A stretch of 64,000 nucleotides of DNA, from positions 1,497,922-1,561,921 of the forward strand of contig NZ_JACNYK010000001.1 in the NCBI RefSeq assembly GCF_014692505.1, written 5' to 3'. A model generated the notes under the pieces. The model was not told the DNA's origin. It did no database searches and saw only the letters and a list, made by a program, of their open reading frames with translations. Positions 17,157 through 25,936 of this stretch are shown here, piece by piece. Position 1 is the stretch's first letter; each line of letters opens with the position of its first letter. Source of the stretch: Sphingobacterium arenae (lineage in GTDB: Bacteria > Bacteroidota > Bacteroidia > Sphingobacteriales > Sphingobacteriaceae). Both the position numbers and the translations under genes were made by a program.

Positions 17157-18768
17157 GAAAAGAACTTTTCTTAAAAAGCAGAAAAACAGAAAACAACCCG
17201 CCGAATAATGCCAAATACAAAATCAAATCACCATTTTTGGTATAAAAAGTCAACTCTTCATTCAAGTTGATTTCCTGTGCCAGCGCATCCGCGGTCCACC
17301 AGGCTGTTTTTTGGACAATATCGCCGCGTTGATTGATGAAACCGGAAATCCCAGTGTTTGCAGAACGGGCTACCCAACGCCGGTTCTCTATCGCCCGTAG
17401 TTTGGCATAGAGTAGGTGTTGGTCTTTTCCGGAGGTGTTGCCCCACCATCCGTCGTTGGTCACGATGGCGATAAACTGTGCGCCTTTCCGGATATATTCG
17501 GCCACATAATCGCCCCAAATAGATTCATAGCAAATAACAGGGGCTGCTCCAATGCCACTTTGAGAATAGAATACCGATGGTTCTTCTTGGCTGCCATACC
17601 CTCCTGTAGAGCCACCGAAATGCGCAAAAAGAGGCTTCATAAAACTTAGTGTCTCGCCAAAAGGAAGCTGTTCTACACCAGGAACTAGCTTCGATTTATG
17701 GTAGAACTGCAGTTTACTGGATTGATCTATCAAGACGGCAGCATTAAATGGGTCAAGGAAGACACCGTTACCATAATCTCGGGCAGTTGAGGTTTTCGCG
17801 TAATTATAAATTTGATAACTTTCAATACCCGAGAGTACATTGCCGTTCTTGTATCGATTGAGGAAATCTATCACCCGTTCATAAGCCGGATGGGCTCTAA
17901 ATTGCTCTTCATCAATTGCACCCCGTTCGGACGAAAGAGCTGTTTCTGGCCATAGGAAAAACTCGGTATTCGGTTTAGCAACGCGCTCCGATAGTTCTAA
18001 TAGCGTAGTTAGTTGTTCCGCCGGAGGAATCAACCCAAACTTTCCATACGGGTCAATATTAGGTTGAACCACCACAACTTCCGATGGGTTGGTGTGCTCG
18101 ACGTACGTATTATATTGTATAATGGAAGCCCCGATAGGCAGTGCCAAAGTCGCCGTAATAGCGATCATAAGTTTTTTGGAATGAAAGACTTCTATTTTTT
18201 CGCGTTTTTGCCAGATAAACATAAACACGAATAAATTGACTGCCCAAATCCACACCGTACCCCCAAAAACGCCCGTAAAGCTATACCACTGAACAAGCTG
18301 GTGAAAATTAGCAAAGCCATTGCCCAACGTCATCCAAGGAAAGGCTAAATCCCACCATTGGTGTAGAAACTCGTATCCCAACCAAAAAGAAACCAGACCG
18401 ATAAAACTATAACCGATGGCTGTTCTCTTGCGGAGTTGATAGTAAAGCCGAAAAACAAGTGCCATTAGTAGCGGAGCCAGCCCGAAAGGAATGAGTGAAA
18501 TGAGCAGCGATACATAGGATGGTAAATACGCATTCATGGCATTGTATACCCAATAGATAGAAGCCGTATTCCATATAAAACCAGTGAGGAAACTCAACCA
18601 GAAGATCTTTTTGCCTTTATGCGTATAATTCCCCCTCATAATTTTTTCAATAGCAATGAGTAAGGGTACGAAACCCACAAACAACAATGGACTGCTATAG
18701 GGGACTGGTGGCCAAGCCAACCATAAAATAACTGCGCTTAAAAGTGCTAGAAGATAATTTTGTTTCAT
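17092..18768 (-). CDS. lnt: Apolipoprotein N-acyltransferase, C-terminal tail from repeat
   Basis: 558 residues. Acylates the N-terminal Cys of lipoproteins in the inner membrane, the last maturation step. The N-terminal half has about six transmembrane helices (including WLAWPPVPYSSPLLF). The nitrilase-like periplasmic domain follows, with the catalytic triad Glu in WPETALSSERGA, Lys in FYHKSKLVPGVEQLPF and Cys in APVICYESIWG. One last helix (about 510-532) follows. The final 20 or so residues (PPFFLTKKETKPNE and on to the stop) are encoded by the 5-prime part of repeat R2, so they are an accretion rather than conserved protein. Confidence 0.94.
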   Translation of the reverse strand: MKQNYLLALLSAVILWLAWPPVPYSSPLLFVGFVPLLIAIEKIMRGNYTHKGKKIFWLSFLTGFIWNTASIYWVYNAMNAYLPSYVSLLISLIPFGLAPLLMALVFRLYYQLRKRTAIGYSFIGLVSFWLGYEFLHQWWDLAFPWMTLGNGFANFHQLVQWYSFTGVFGGTVWIWAVNLFVFMFIWQKREKIEVFHSKKLMIAITATLALPIGASIIQYNTYVEHTNPSEVVVVQPNIDPYGKFGLIPPAEQLTTLLELSERVAKPNTEFFLWPETALSSERGAIDEEQFRAHPAYERVIDFLNRYKNGNVLSGIESYQIYNYAKTSTARDYGNGVFLDPFNAAVLIDQSSKLQFYHKSKLVPGVEQLPFGETLSFMKPLFAHFGGSTGGYGSQEEPSVFYSQSGIGAAPVICYESIWGDYVAEYIRKGAQFIAIVTNDGWWGNTSGKDQHLLYAKLRAIENRRWVARSANTGISGFINQRGDIVQKTAWWTADALAQEINLNEELTFYTKNGDLILYLALFGGLFSVFLLFKKSSFPPFFLTKKETKPNEVSSWIPK

Positions 18769-18848
18769 GAGTGGATAAACTGTCTTTTAAAGGCCGCATG
18801 GCATATCCAGATGATCTGTATTTTTTATAATCACGGATATTTCACAGA

Positions 18849-19508
18849 TCAGAGCTGTGATAAAAGTTCTGATTTTTTGTTTTCGTATTCGGATTGTGTG
18901 ATGAGCTGCCGGTCATAAAGTGTTTTAAGCTTTTTTAGCTTTTGTGTAAGCTCATCGTCTCCTACAACGGATATATTGGATTCTGTTATTTTCTCCTCTT
19001 TGTTTTTCTCCGTAACCGGCGGTATTGCTGGTTCATCAACAACGGGTTGCACCGGTATCGTGAGAGGCTCAATCGGCCTTTCCGCTGGAATAACCGGAGT
19101 AGGTTCTTCGCTTTTATTGCCTGCTGGATTTTCCAACGCTGTTTTAATAAGCTGATATAACTTTCGAGCCTGCACCTTTGGAATATAATCAATGGTGAGA
19201 TTTTCCCCTGTAAACGGTATGACCGTCACTTTCGATCCAAAGATTTCCTCCTTGAATGCAATATCTTTGATGTCGTTCCAAGAAAAAATTTCAAAATTTG
19301 TTGCTAATCCCAGTTTTGTAAACTCACAAAGGAAAATACGCTTGTTGCTGATCGTGATACTGTCGGGCAGTAGCGTCACCGCTGGTTTCTTCTGCAGCGA
19401 GATGTATTGTATAAATTCGCCTGCCGTTAAAATATCGACAATTTTGTCGTGGATTCTTTCCGCCACTTTGGCATCCTGTCCATCCTGAATAAATTTATCT
19501 ACACTCAT
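18849..19508 (-). CDS. PH-like domain protein with C-terminal SHOCT motif
   Basis: 219 residues. The N-terminal 120 residues resemble a bacterial pleckstrin-like (bPH) domain: VTLLPDSITISNKRIFLCEFTKLGL followed by FEIFSWNDIKDIAFKEEIFGSKVTVIPF. A Pro-rich linker (about 130-165) leads to a C-terminal SHOCT motif (LKKLKTLYDRQLITQSEYENKKSELLSQL). SHOCT domains occur at protein ends in membrane-associated or oligomerising proteins. No signal peptide. Function unknown; probably a membrane-proximal or regulatory protein. Confidence 0.8.
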   Translation of the reverse strand: MSVDKFIQDGQDAKVAERIHDKIVDILTAGEFIQYISLQKKPAVTLLPDSITISNKRIFLCEFTKLGLATNFEIFSWNDIKDIAFKEEIFGSKVTVIPFTGENLTIDYIPKVQARKLYQLIKTALENPAGNKSEEPTPVIPAERPIEPLTIPVQPVVDEPAIPPVTEKNKEEKITESNISVVGDDELTQKLKKLKTLYDRQLITQSEYENKKSELLSQL

Positions 19509-19562
19509 TATTTATGTCATTAATCGTAATCAGTAACTATATAGTTAACCAATTTTCACGCA

Positions 19563-20228
19563 TCACCCTTTCCCTGCTACACAAAATACAAATTCCCCCT
19601 TAATAGCGTGTTGTTCAAAATGTAATTTTAGCGTTGCAAGGGTGCCTCTTATCGTTTCTTCGTACAATTTACTGATTTCCCGTGAAATAGCGGCTTCTCT
19701 TCCTTCCCCAAAATATTGTATAAATTCCTCAATGGTTTTAAGGATACGATGCGGAGATTCATAGAAAATCATCGTCCGTTTTTCTTCTGCCAATTGTTTC
19801 AGCCGCGTTTGGCGTCCTTTTTTGACGGGCAGGAAGCCTTCAAAACAAAACCGGTCGTTCGGCAGGCCCGAATTGACAAGGGCAGGTACAAAGGCGGTGG
19901 CGCCGGGTAAGCATTGTACAGCTAGCCCCTCTTTAATCGCTTCCCTCACCAACAAAAAGCCGGGGTCAGATATGGCAGGGGTTCCGGCATCGGAAATTAA
20001 TGCTATCTGTTGGCCCTCTTTCAGAAATCGAATAATTTCCGCAACAGCCTTATGTTCATTATGTTGGTGATGGGCAAAGACCTTTTTGTCGATGCCAAAA
20101 TGCTTAAGAAGAGGAGCACTTGTACGCGTATCCTCCGCTAAAATTAAGTCGACCTCTTTCAAAATACGTATCGCTCGAAAGGTCATATCTTCCAGATTGC
20201 CAATAGGCGTAGGTACGAGATATAGCAT
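19563..20228 (-). CDS. rsmI: 16S rRNA (cytidine1402-2'-O)-methyltransferase
   Basis: The ATG at 20228 gives 221 residues; an upstream TTG would add two. Tetrapyrrole-methylase-like fold. Signature motifs: LYLVPTPIGNLEDMTFRAI, VDLILAEDTRTSAPLLKHF, IALISDAGTPAISDPGFLLVREA, and LPGATAFVPALVNSGLPNDRF. It methylates the ribose of C1402 in 16S rRNA, fine-tuning the P-site. It is smaller than the E. coli protein (286), like many Bacteroidota versions. Confidence 0.94.
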   Translation of the reverse strand: MLYLVPTPIGNLEDMTFRAIRILKEVDLILAEDTRTSAPLLKHFGIDKKVFAHHQHNEHKAVAEIIRFLKEGQQIALISDAGTPAISDPGFLLVREAIKEGLAVQCLPGATAFVPALVNSGLPNDRFCFEGFLPVKKGRQTRLKQLAEEKRTMIFYESPHRILKTIEEFIQYFGEGREAAISREISKLYEETIRGTLATLKLHFEQHAIKGEFVFCVAGKG

Positions 20229-20362
20229 GATCAAAAATAAGCATTAGTTATGAGTTATAAGTGATGCGTTATGAATTATATGTTGAAGGGAGTAATTTCC
20301 GGTAGGTGTAATATGTATTTTAAAGAAAGAGTGATGTTTTTAAAAGATATTATAAAAAAAAT

Positions 20363-20386
20363 ATCCCCCTCGGGGTGAGGGGGATT
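20363..20386 (-). terminator. Terminator overlapping the stop of the 31-codon ORF
   Basis: The perfect 9-bp stem ATCCCCCTC / GAGGGGGAT (20363-20385) with a short loop is followed on the minus strand by eight T. It overlaps the TAA of the small ORF at 20385. Confidence 0.8.
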
Positions 20387-20480
20387 AGTCTTCAAAATCG
20401 TTGAAGTCGTCGCCATCATATGCAAACTCAAGTAAGTCTGGATAGATGTCTTGTTCGAAAATTTCTAAATCTTTTAACAT
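20385..20480 (-). CDS. Small acidic 31-residue protein
   Basis: A 31-codon ORF (MLKDLEIFEQDIYPDLLEF...) that is too short for usual gene callers. It has 12 Asp/Glu and one Lys (net about -11). A TATATTTG promoter box lies 22 bp upstream (complement of 20503-20510), and a strong terminator starts at its stop codon. That full gene architecture suggests real expression. I do not recognise the protein. Alternatives are a leader peptide or a chance ORF, but no downstream gene is in the transcript. Confidence 0.6.
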   Translation of the reverse strand: MLKDLEIFEQDIYPDLLEFAYDGDDFNDFED

Positions 20481-20502
20481 GTTACTATTTTATTTTATAT
20501 TA

Positions 20503-20510
20503 CAAATATA
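20503..20510 (-). promoter_or_regulatory. Promoter -7 box of the 31-codon gene
   Basis: TATATTTG on the minus strand matches the Bacteroidota consensus and ends 22 bp before the ATG at 20480. Confidence 0.5.
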
Positions 20511-20696
20511 CTACAGTCATATGAACTCTACGTGATACTTATATCAAATAATTGTTAATATGATTGATAATGACTCTAAAGTATGTAATATTTTTAACAA
20601 TTACAAATTATTAATACGAATATTTCATTAAAATAGCCTTTTAGTTGATATATTGACTGGTTTGAGGTATTTTGATTACACTTCTCGTGTTTTTAT

Positions 20697-20704
20697 TATC
20701 TTTG
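20697..20704 (+). promoter_or_regulatory. Promoter -7 box for serS
   Basis: TATCTTTG with a TTG at about 22 bp upstream (20672) gives a standard Bacteroidota promoter, 25 bp before the serS ATG. Confidence 0.6.
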
Positions 20705-20729
20705 CTCCTCTAATTTACTTATTCATTTT

Positions 20730-22007
20730 ATGTTACAGATAAATTATATCCGTGAAAACAAAGATGCAGTCCTTGAACGATTGGCAGTAAAGAATTTTAA
20801 AGACATGGAATTGGTTGACGAAGTCATTCAATTGGACGAGTCGCGTCGTAAAATTCAGAACGAATCGGATGCGATTGCTGCGGAAGCCAATGCTGCTGCC
20901 AAGCAGATTGGGGATTTGATGCGTCAAGGAAAAAAAGAAGAAGCCGAAGCCGCGAAATCCAAGTCGTCCGGATATAAGGAGCAAGTAAAAGCGTTGACCG
21001 AAAAACTGGCGGAAGTTGAACAAACATTGCAAGACAAGATTGTGCAATTGCCGAATTTACCACATGTATCCGTTCCGGTAGGGGTTTCTGCTGAAGATAA
21101 TGAAGTGATATTGGAGTATGGGGTTGTACCGCAACTGGGAGAGTCGGCGTTGCCACACTGGGAACTGTTAAGCAAATATGATATTGTCGATTTGGAACTC
21201 GGGGTAAAAGTAACCGGAGCAGGTTTTCCAGTCTATAAAGGGAAAGGAGCTCGGTTGCAACGTGCCCTCATCAATTTCTTTTTAGACCAAGCCGTAGAAG
21301 CTGGCTACAATGAGGTACAGGTGCCTATTCTGGTTAATGAAGATTCGGCATTTGCAACTGGACAACTCCCGGATAAAGAAGGGCAGATGTACCATGTTGG
21401 TGATGACGATTTTTATCTGATCCCCACAGCGGAGGTACCGGTGACGAATCTTTACCGCGGTACGATTGTGAAAGAAGAACAATTTCCGATCAAGCATTGT
21501 GCGTATACGCCATGCTTCCGCAGGGAGGCAGGTTCATACGGTGCGCACGTCCGCGGCTTGAACAGACTCCATCAGTTTGATAAGGTAGAGACCGTACAGA
21601 TTGTACATCCAGATAAATCATACGCGGTACTGGAAGAAATGAGCCTATATATACAAGGCTTATTGCAACAACTGGAATTACCGTACCGCGTATTGCGTTT
21701 ATGTGGCGGAGATATGGGCTTCACTTCTGCGCTGACGTATGATATGGAAGTGTTCAGTGCAGCACAGCAACGCTGGTTAGAGGTGTCGTCCGTGTCCAAC
21801 TTTGAGACCTACCAATCTAATCGTTTGAAAGTACGGTTTAAAGACGAGAACGGCAAAATGCAACTAGCACATACTCTTAATGGCTCAGCATTGGCACTAC
21901 CCAGAATTGTAGCCTGTATTCTAGAAAATAACCAGACCGAAAAGGGCATACGTATTCCCGCCGTTTTGGTTCCTTATACCGGTTTTGAATGGATTGATTT
22001 GGCGTAA
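20730..22007 (+). CDS. serS: Seryl-tRNA synthetase
   Basis: 425 residues, class II synthetase. An N-terminal coiled-coil tRNA-binding arm covers about 30-100 (charged, with QIGDLMRQGKKEEAEAAKSK). The catalytic core shows motif 2 (CFRREAGSYGAHVRGLNRLHQFDKVE) and motif 3 (LNGSALALPRIVACILENNQTEKG). It charges tRNA-Ser (and tRNA-Sec where present). Single gene with a clear promoter upstream and a terminator at 22028-22066. Confidence 0.97.
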   Translation: MLQINYIRENKDAVLERLAVKNFKDMELVDEVIQLDESRRKIQNESDAIAAEANAAAKQIGDLMRQGKKEEAEAAKSKSSGYKEQVKALTEKLAEVEQTLQDKIVQLPNLPHVSVPVGVSAEDNEVILEYGVVPQLGESALPHWELLSKYDIVDLELGVKVTGAGFPVYKGKGARLQRALINFFLDQAVEAGYNEVQVPILVNEDSAFATGQLPDKEGQMYHVGDDDFYLIPTAEVPVTNLYRGTIVKEEQFPIKHCAYTPCFRREAGSYGAHVRGLNRLHQFDKVETVQIVHPDKSYAVLEEMSLYIQGLLQQLELPYRVLRLCGGDMGFTSALTYDMEVFSAAQQRWLEVSSVSNFETYQSNRLKVRFKDENGKMQLAHTLNGSALALPRIVACILENNQTEKGIRIPAVLVPYTGFEWIDLA

Positions 22008-22027
22008 CGACTTGTTACAGGAATATC

Positions 22028-22066
22028 AAAAGCCCCATAAAGTGAGAAGCTTTATAGGGCTTTTTT
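22028..22066 (+). terminator. Terminator after serS
   Basis: AAAGCCCCATAAAG pairs with CTTTATAGGGCTTT (22050-22063), loop TGAGAAG, then a T run. It is 21 bp after the serS stop codon. Confidence 0.85.
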
Positions 22067-22241
22067 ATGCGTCATACTTTGGGATTGTCTCGGTAAATAC
22101 AACTTGCTAAATAATAAGGATATTATAGGGACTTTATACGGACCTCGTTCGGACCTTATTCGGATAAAAGCGAAAAATGTGCGTTCTATGTCCTTAAGAC
22201 TTCGCTCTAATATAAGCCATAATAAGGAACTTGATATGAAT

Positions 22242-22946
22242 TTATTCTTTTCTCGGTTCCATTCTCGCTAAATACTGATCATTATCATCTTCAAAAAGAA
22301 TCTGTACCACCCAACCTTCTTCATGGGCGATTTTAATGAGTTCCTGCTGGTCGATATATAACCAAGGAAACGGTTTCCCGAGAATGCCCTTATATTCATA
22401 CTGGAAACGGATCTCGCCCAAGTAATATTCCGGTTTAGGAATGCGGTATTCTTCGTATAAATAGGAAATATCAGACGAATCAAAGAGCAGTTGCCCTCTC
22501 TCAGACAACAGCTTTTTGCTGTGACGAAGTAAATCCCGTAACCCGGTGATGGTACCGGCAAGACCAATACCGTTCATCAGGAATAGAAGCGTGTCGTAAT
22601 TTCCATTCTGCAACGTGAAGAAATCATGTTGAATAATATGCCGCACACTGCGTTTTTTCATGATGCTGCACGCAGATTCCGATATTTCCAAAGCATCCAC
22701 CTGAAAACCTTTATCTTGTAGGTATAGTGCATGGCTGCCGACACCAGCTCCTACATCCAGTACATGGCCATCACAAAGCGCAAGCGCAATATGTTCCAAT
22801 TCTGGGAAATCGGTCTCATCCCGGAAAAAGACTTCAATAGGCATTTCTTCGATATCGCCATAACTGCTATGTAACAATAGCGGATCATTTAATTCTTGAA
22901 GCATGTGAAAATCATACAAAGCTTCTCCATATACATCACGCTCCAT
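22242..22946 (-). CDS. Class I SAM-dependent methyltransferase
   Basis: 234 residues. The SAM-binding motif I is VLDVGAGVGSHALYLQDKGFQVDALE, followed by SACSIMKKR and a motif-II-like stretch LLFLMNGIGLAGTITGL. Methyltransferase_25-like fold; the substrate is unknown. The ATG (22946) overlaps the pncB TAA by one base (TAATG), so the two genes are translationally coupled. Coupling to pncB hints at a small-molecule or NAD-related role, but this is weak. Confidence 0.85.
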   Translation of the reverse strand: MERDVYGEALYDFHMLQELNDPLLLHSSYGDIEEMPIEVFFRDETDFPELEHIALALCDGHVLDVGAGVGSHALYLQDKGFQVDALEISESACSIMKKRSVRHIIQHDFFTLQNGNYDTLLFLMNGIGLAGTITGLRDLLRHSKKLLSERGQLLFDSSDISYLYEEYRIPKPEYYLGEIRFQYEYKGILGKPFPWLYIDQQELIKIAHEEGWVVQILFEDDNDQYLARMEPRKE

Positions 22947-24118
22947 TAATCTTCTATTTTCAATATTTGTTTGGCAATAGCTATTTCGTTGCGGTCGCCG
23001 GTGTGCTTACCCGGTTCATCGGAAAGTTTAATGACGGTCGTCCAGTCGCCGTCTTCCGGTTTAGCCTCTACCATTTTTAAAACGATATTCATGCGCGGTA
23101 GACCGACATCATTCGTGAAGTCCGTCCCTATACCGAAGGAGATGCCGATTTTCCCCTCGCAAAAGCGAACGATATTTTCGACTTTATCGTAGTCCAGTCC
23201 GTCCGAAAAAATGATGGTTTTCGACTGCGGGTCGATTCCTTGCTGTTTATAATGTTCGATAGTCATTTCGGCGAAAGTAATAGGATCCCCGCTGTCGTGC
23301 CGCACACCATCGAACAATTTGGATAATTTTTTATCGAATTGTTTGAAGAATACTTCCGTCGTATACGTGTCTGATAGCGCGATACCTAAGTCGCCCCGAT
23401 ATACGTCCGACCAATGTTCAAGCCCAAGCAGATTGGCCATTTTGTATCCATATTTCGCGGCATGAAACATGAACCATTCATGGGCGTGGGTGCCAATAGG
23501 TGTTGTTTCGTATTTCATCGCAAAATGTACATTCGATGTGCCGATAAAAGTCTTGGACGGGTGGTTTTTTAAGGTGCGGATAACGAGATCGTGTACTTCG
23601 TAGGAATGGCGACGTCGGGTACCAAAATCGGCAATGGTGATATTCAATTTATCGTATTTTTCCATTTTATCTTCCGCTATCTGGCAAACCTCTTCGTTGG
23701 CGACACGCGCCGTCCCGTCCATTTCGTAATACAGTTCGCAGATTAATGACATAATCGGCACTTCCCAAAGAATGGTACGGTACCAATAGCCATCTATCGT
23801 GACGGACAGCTCACCACCAGTTTGTGTAATGTAGACCTCATCGGGATCATAGCGATAACCTTGTAGGAAATCCAGATAGGTCGGGTCGATATAAGGACAT
23901 TTGGTGCGTAAAAATTCTTTCTCTGCTTTGGTAAGTTTAAGCCCTGCCATCTCGTTTAAAGCATCTTTTAGCAACTTGTCAAAGCCACGAGGAAACTGGT
24001 GTTTGCCTCGGTTGATGAACGCATAACGGGCTCGTGCCCTAGGAAACAATTTACTGGCGGCAAATTGCATAGTGAATTTGTAGAAGTCGTTATCGAGAAT
24101 GGAGGTGAGTGTTGCCAT
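22946..24118 (-). CDS. pncB: Nicotinate phosphoribosyltransferase
   Basis: 390 residues, the short PncB form. Makes nicotinate mononucleotide from nicotinate and PRPP in the NAD salvage pathway. Motifs: LDNDFYKFTMQFA near the N-terminus, DFGTRRRHSYEVHD with the phosphorylated His region, FIGTSNVHFA, HAHEWFMFHAA, GVRHDSGDP and FSDGLDYDKVENIVRFCEGKIGISFGIGTDFTND at the phosphate site. First gene of the pair with the methyltransferase. Confidence 0.96.
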   Translation of the reverse strand: MATLTSILDNDFYKFTMQFAASKLFPRARARYAFINRGKHQFPRGFDKLLKDALNEMAGLKLTKAEKEFLRTKCPYIDPTYLDFLQGYRYDPDEVYITQTGGELSVTIDGYWYRTILWEVPIMSLICELYYEMDGTARVANEEVCQIAEDKMEKYDKLNITIADFGTRRRHSYEVHDLVIRTLKNHPSKTFIGTSNVHFAMKYETTPIGTHAHEWFMFHAAKYGYKMANLLGLEHWSDVYRGDLGIALSDTYTTEVFFKQFDKKLSKLFDGVRHDSGDPITFAEMTIEHYKQQGIDPQSKTIIFSDGLDYDKVENIVRFCEGKIGISFGIGTDFTNDVGLPRMNIVLKMVEAKPEDGDWTTVIKLSDEPGKHTGDRNEIAIAKQILKIED

Positions 24119-24306
24119 GTAAAAGCCTTTTTATGTAAAATTAGCGTGAAGTTACGGAATTTCTATAGGGAAATATACGATAAATTCAGTCCCTACACCA
24201 ACTTTTATTTCATCGGCATAGGAAACTTGATAAGAAGTGAAACCAATGAAAAGATCTAAACCGATACATAAAAACAAAAAGCTTAATGGAATTTTTGTTA
24301 ATAACA

Positions 24307-24339
24307 AGCCTCCTGTTTGCAAGAGCAAAACAGGAGGCT
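24307..24339 (-). terminator. Strong hairpin after the DUF6600 gene
   Basis: AGCCTCCTGTTTGC pairs with GCAAAACAGGAGGCT around a four-base loop, with one bulge. It lies 28 bp downstream of the minus-strand DUF6600 stop. There is only a weak T tract, so it may act as an RNA-stability hairpin as well as a terminator. Confidence 0.65.
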
Positions 24340-24366
24340 ATCGCATCAATATAAAACAGAAAGTTT

Positions 24367-25791
24367 TTATCTGCTACCTCGACTAGACGAAGAAGAGCGA
24401 TTGCTTCTACTATTTGAAGTTGCCGATCCGCGCGACGAAGAATTGCTACTGCGTTGTACGCTGGATCTGTTTGAACTGTTCGAACGGTTTACACTGCTCG
24501 AAGAGCTGCTGCGCGAACGATTAACCTGTGCAGGTGCGCTGCTCCGCTGGCTAGTTTGCTGCACGTTGCGGGAAGGCGTAGACTGCTGACGAGGCTGACT
24601 GCTACGCGAGGGCGTCTGCGTACGGTTAGGCGTAGTACGTTGTACCCTACCGCGATTATTTTGTTGCGGTTGTGTGGTAGTCCTGCGATTCACCTCGCTT
24701 CGTTGTTGGGAGCGGTTATTAGACTGCTGACTCCGCGGTTGTGTCGCACGTTGGTTCCGTTGTGTTGAGCTGCGGTTAACATTCGTCCGTTGCTCGTTAG
24801 AACGTGTTTGGCGCTGCGTCGATGTACCTTCGCGATTATTGGACGAAGAACGGTTGTTCGTATTCGGTGTCCTTGTCGCCCGTTGATTTTGTGTACGATT
24901 GGACGTTGTATTGCCGCGTGTCGCTCGATTTTCTGTCGAACGCTGATTGTTACGATTAGGGTTATCTCCAATATAACGTTCTGTTCTTCCTGTGTTTGAC
25001 CGTGTAGTGCGACTGTTGCGGCTCGATTCCGAAACTCGTGCAGAATTTCGGTTGCTACGGGTGTTGGCCGCTCTATCCGGACGGTAAATGGAAACCGAAC
25101 GACTGTCTACACGCGAGCGTCCAGGGCGCTCGGTCGTGCGAACGTTTCGAACAGCTACGCGGCGTCCAATATTAAGTTCAATATCACGACGGGCCGGACC
25201 GCCATAATAGCGGTTGTTGTTTACAATATAGGTATTGTTGATAATCGTTGTGCGATTATAGATAGCACGTTGACCGTGAGACCAATGACGGTGTATATGA
25301 CGGTCGTAAATACGGCGTGAGGGAAGAAATACCCATAAGTTAATTGGGAGACCCACAGAAACCGTAACACCTACTGCAGGAGCCATCGGCGCCCATCCGT
25401 AATATCCGCCACCACTTCTCCAATCTACCCATGCCGGACCCCATTCATAACCCGGAATCCACCCCCAACCGCGGTGGTTGGTGTAGACCCAACGACCGTA
25501 ATGAAACGGTGCCCATCCCCAATCATAGTCGGATACCCAAGTATTACCATATTCGGTCATCGCCCAGTAACCGTTTGTACCGTACGGACGAAAATTAGCT
25601 TCTGCCCGTGGAAACCAGATGTCACCGTAGGCAGCGTCTCGATCCCAATGTCCGTATGGAGCTAATTCATCGTAAAATAAATCAAATGAAACTGAACCGT
25701 GAGGTTGAGCAGACACTTGTTTACTCGAGAAGACACTAAATGCAAATGCTATTAGTGTAATCAGTATGGGGGATATTTTTATGCTTCTCAT
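24367..25791 (-). CDS. DUF6600 domain protein with Arg/Asn/Ser-rich tail
   Basis: About 474 residues from the ATG at 25791 (a further ATG at 25818 would add nine). A Sec signal peptide ends about VSAQ. Residues 30-190 form the DUF6600-like region rich in Trp/Tyr/Gly with repeated W(V/A)-x-W motifs (WGWAPFHYGRWVYTNHRGWGW). From about 200 to the end the protein is a very basic low-complexity tail of Arg, Asn, Ser, Thr and Gln, including Arg-Ser-Asn runs. Secreted or cell-surface, function unknown. The tail composition would give a strong positive charge. Confidence 0.82.
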   Translation of the reverse strand: MRSIKISPILITLIAFAFSVFSSKQVSAQPHGSVSFDLFYDELAPYGHWDRDAAYGDIWFPRAEANFRPYGTNGYWAMTEYGNTWVSDYDWGWAPFHYGRWVYTNHRGWGWIPGYEWGPAWVDWRSGGGYYGWAPMAPAVGVTVSVGLPINLWVFLPSRRIYDRHIHRHWSHGQRAIYNRTTIINNTYIVNNNRYYGGPARRDIELNIGRRVAVRNVRTTERPGRSRVDSRSVSIYRPDRAANTRSNRNSARVSESSRNSRTTRSNTGRTERYIGDNPNRNNQRSTENRATRGNTTSNRTQNQRATRTPNTNNRSSSNNREGTSTQRQTRSNEQRTNVNRSSTQRNQRATQPRSQQSNNRSQQRSEVNRRTTTQPQQNNRGRVQRTTPNRTQTPSRSSQPRQQSTPSRNVQQTSQRSSAPAQVNRSRSSSSSSVNRSNSSNRSSVQRSSNSSSRGSATSNSRSNRSSSSSRGSR

Positions 25792-25897
25792 GATCTTCGT
25801 CTTTATAAATGAAACCATCTGCTGTCTGTATTGTTATGACTGCATAGTAATATAAAAGGTTTAATAAGTTGATCACGTTGATCTTCATAAAAGTTTT

Positions 25898-25905
25898 TAT
25901 ATTTG
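25898..25905 (+). promoter_or_regulatory. Promoter -7 box for mlaE
   Basis: TATATTTG with TTG at about 18 bp upstream (25878) lies 31 bp before the mlaE ATG at 25937. Confidence 0.55.
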
Positions 25906-25936
25906 CCGAGTACTTTTTTGGAAACCTCATACATAC

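Noticed and set aside
22067..22241. Fifth copy of the dispersed repeat in the serS-methyltransferase gap
   Set aside because: It has a TTCGG-rich stretch but lacks the CTTGA start, CCTTAACC and GTCGC arms of the family.
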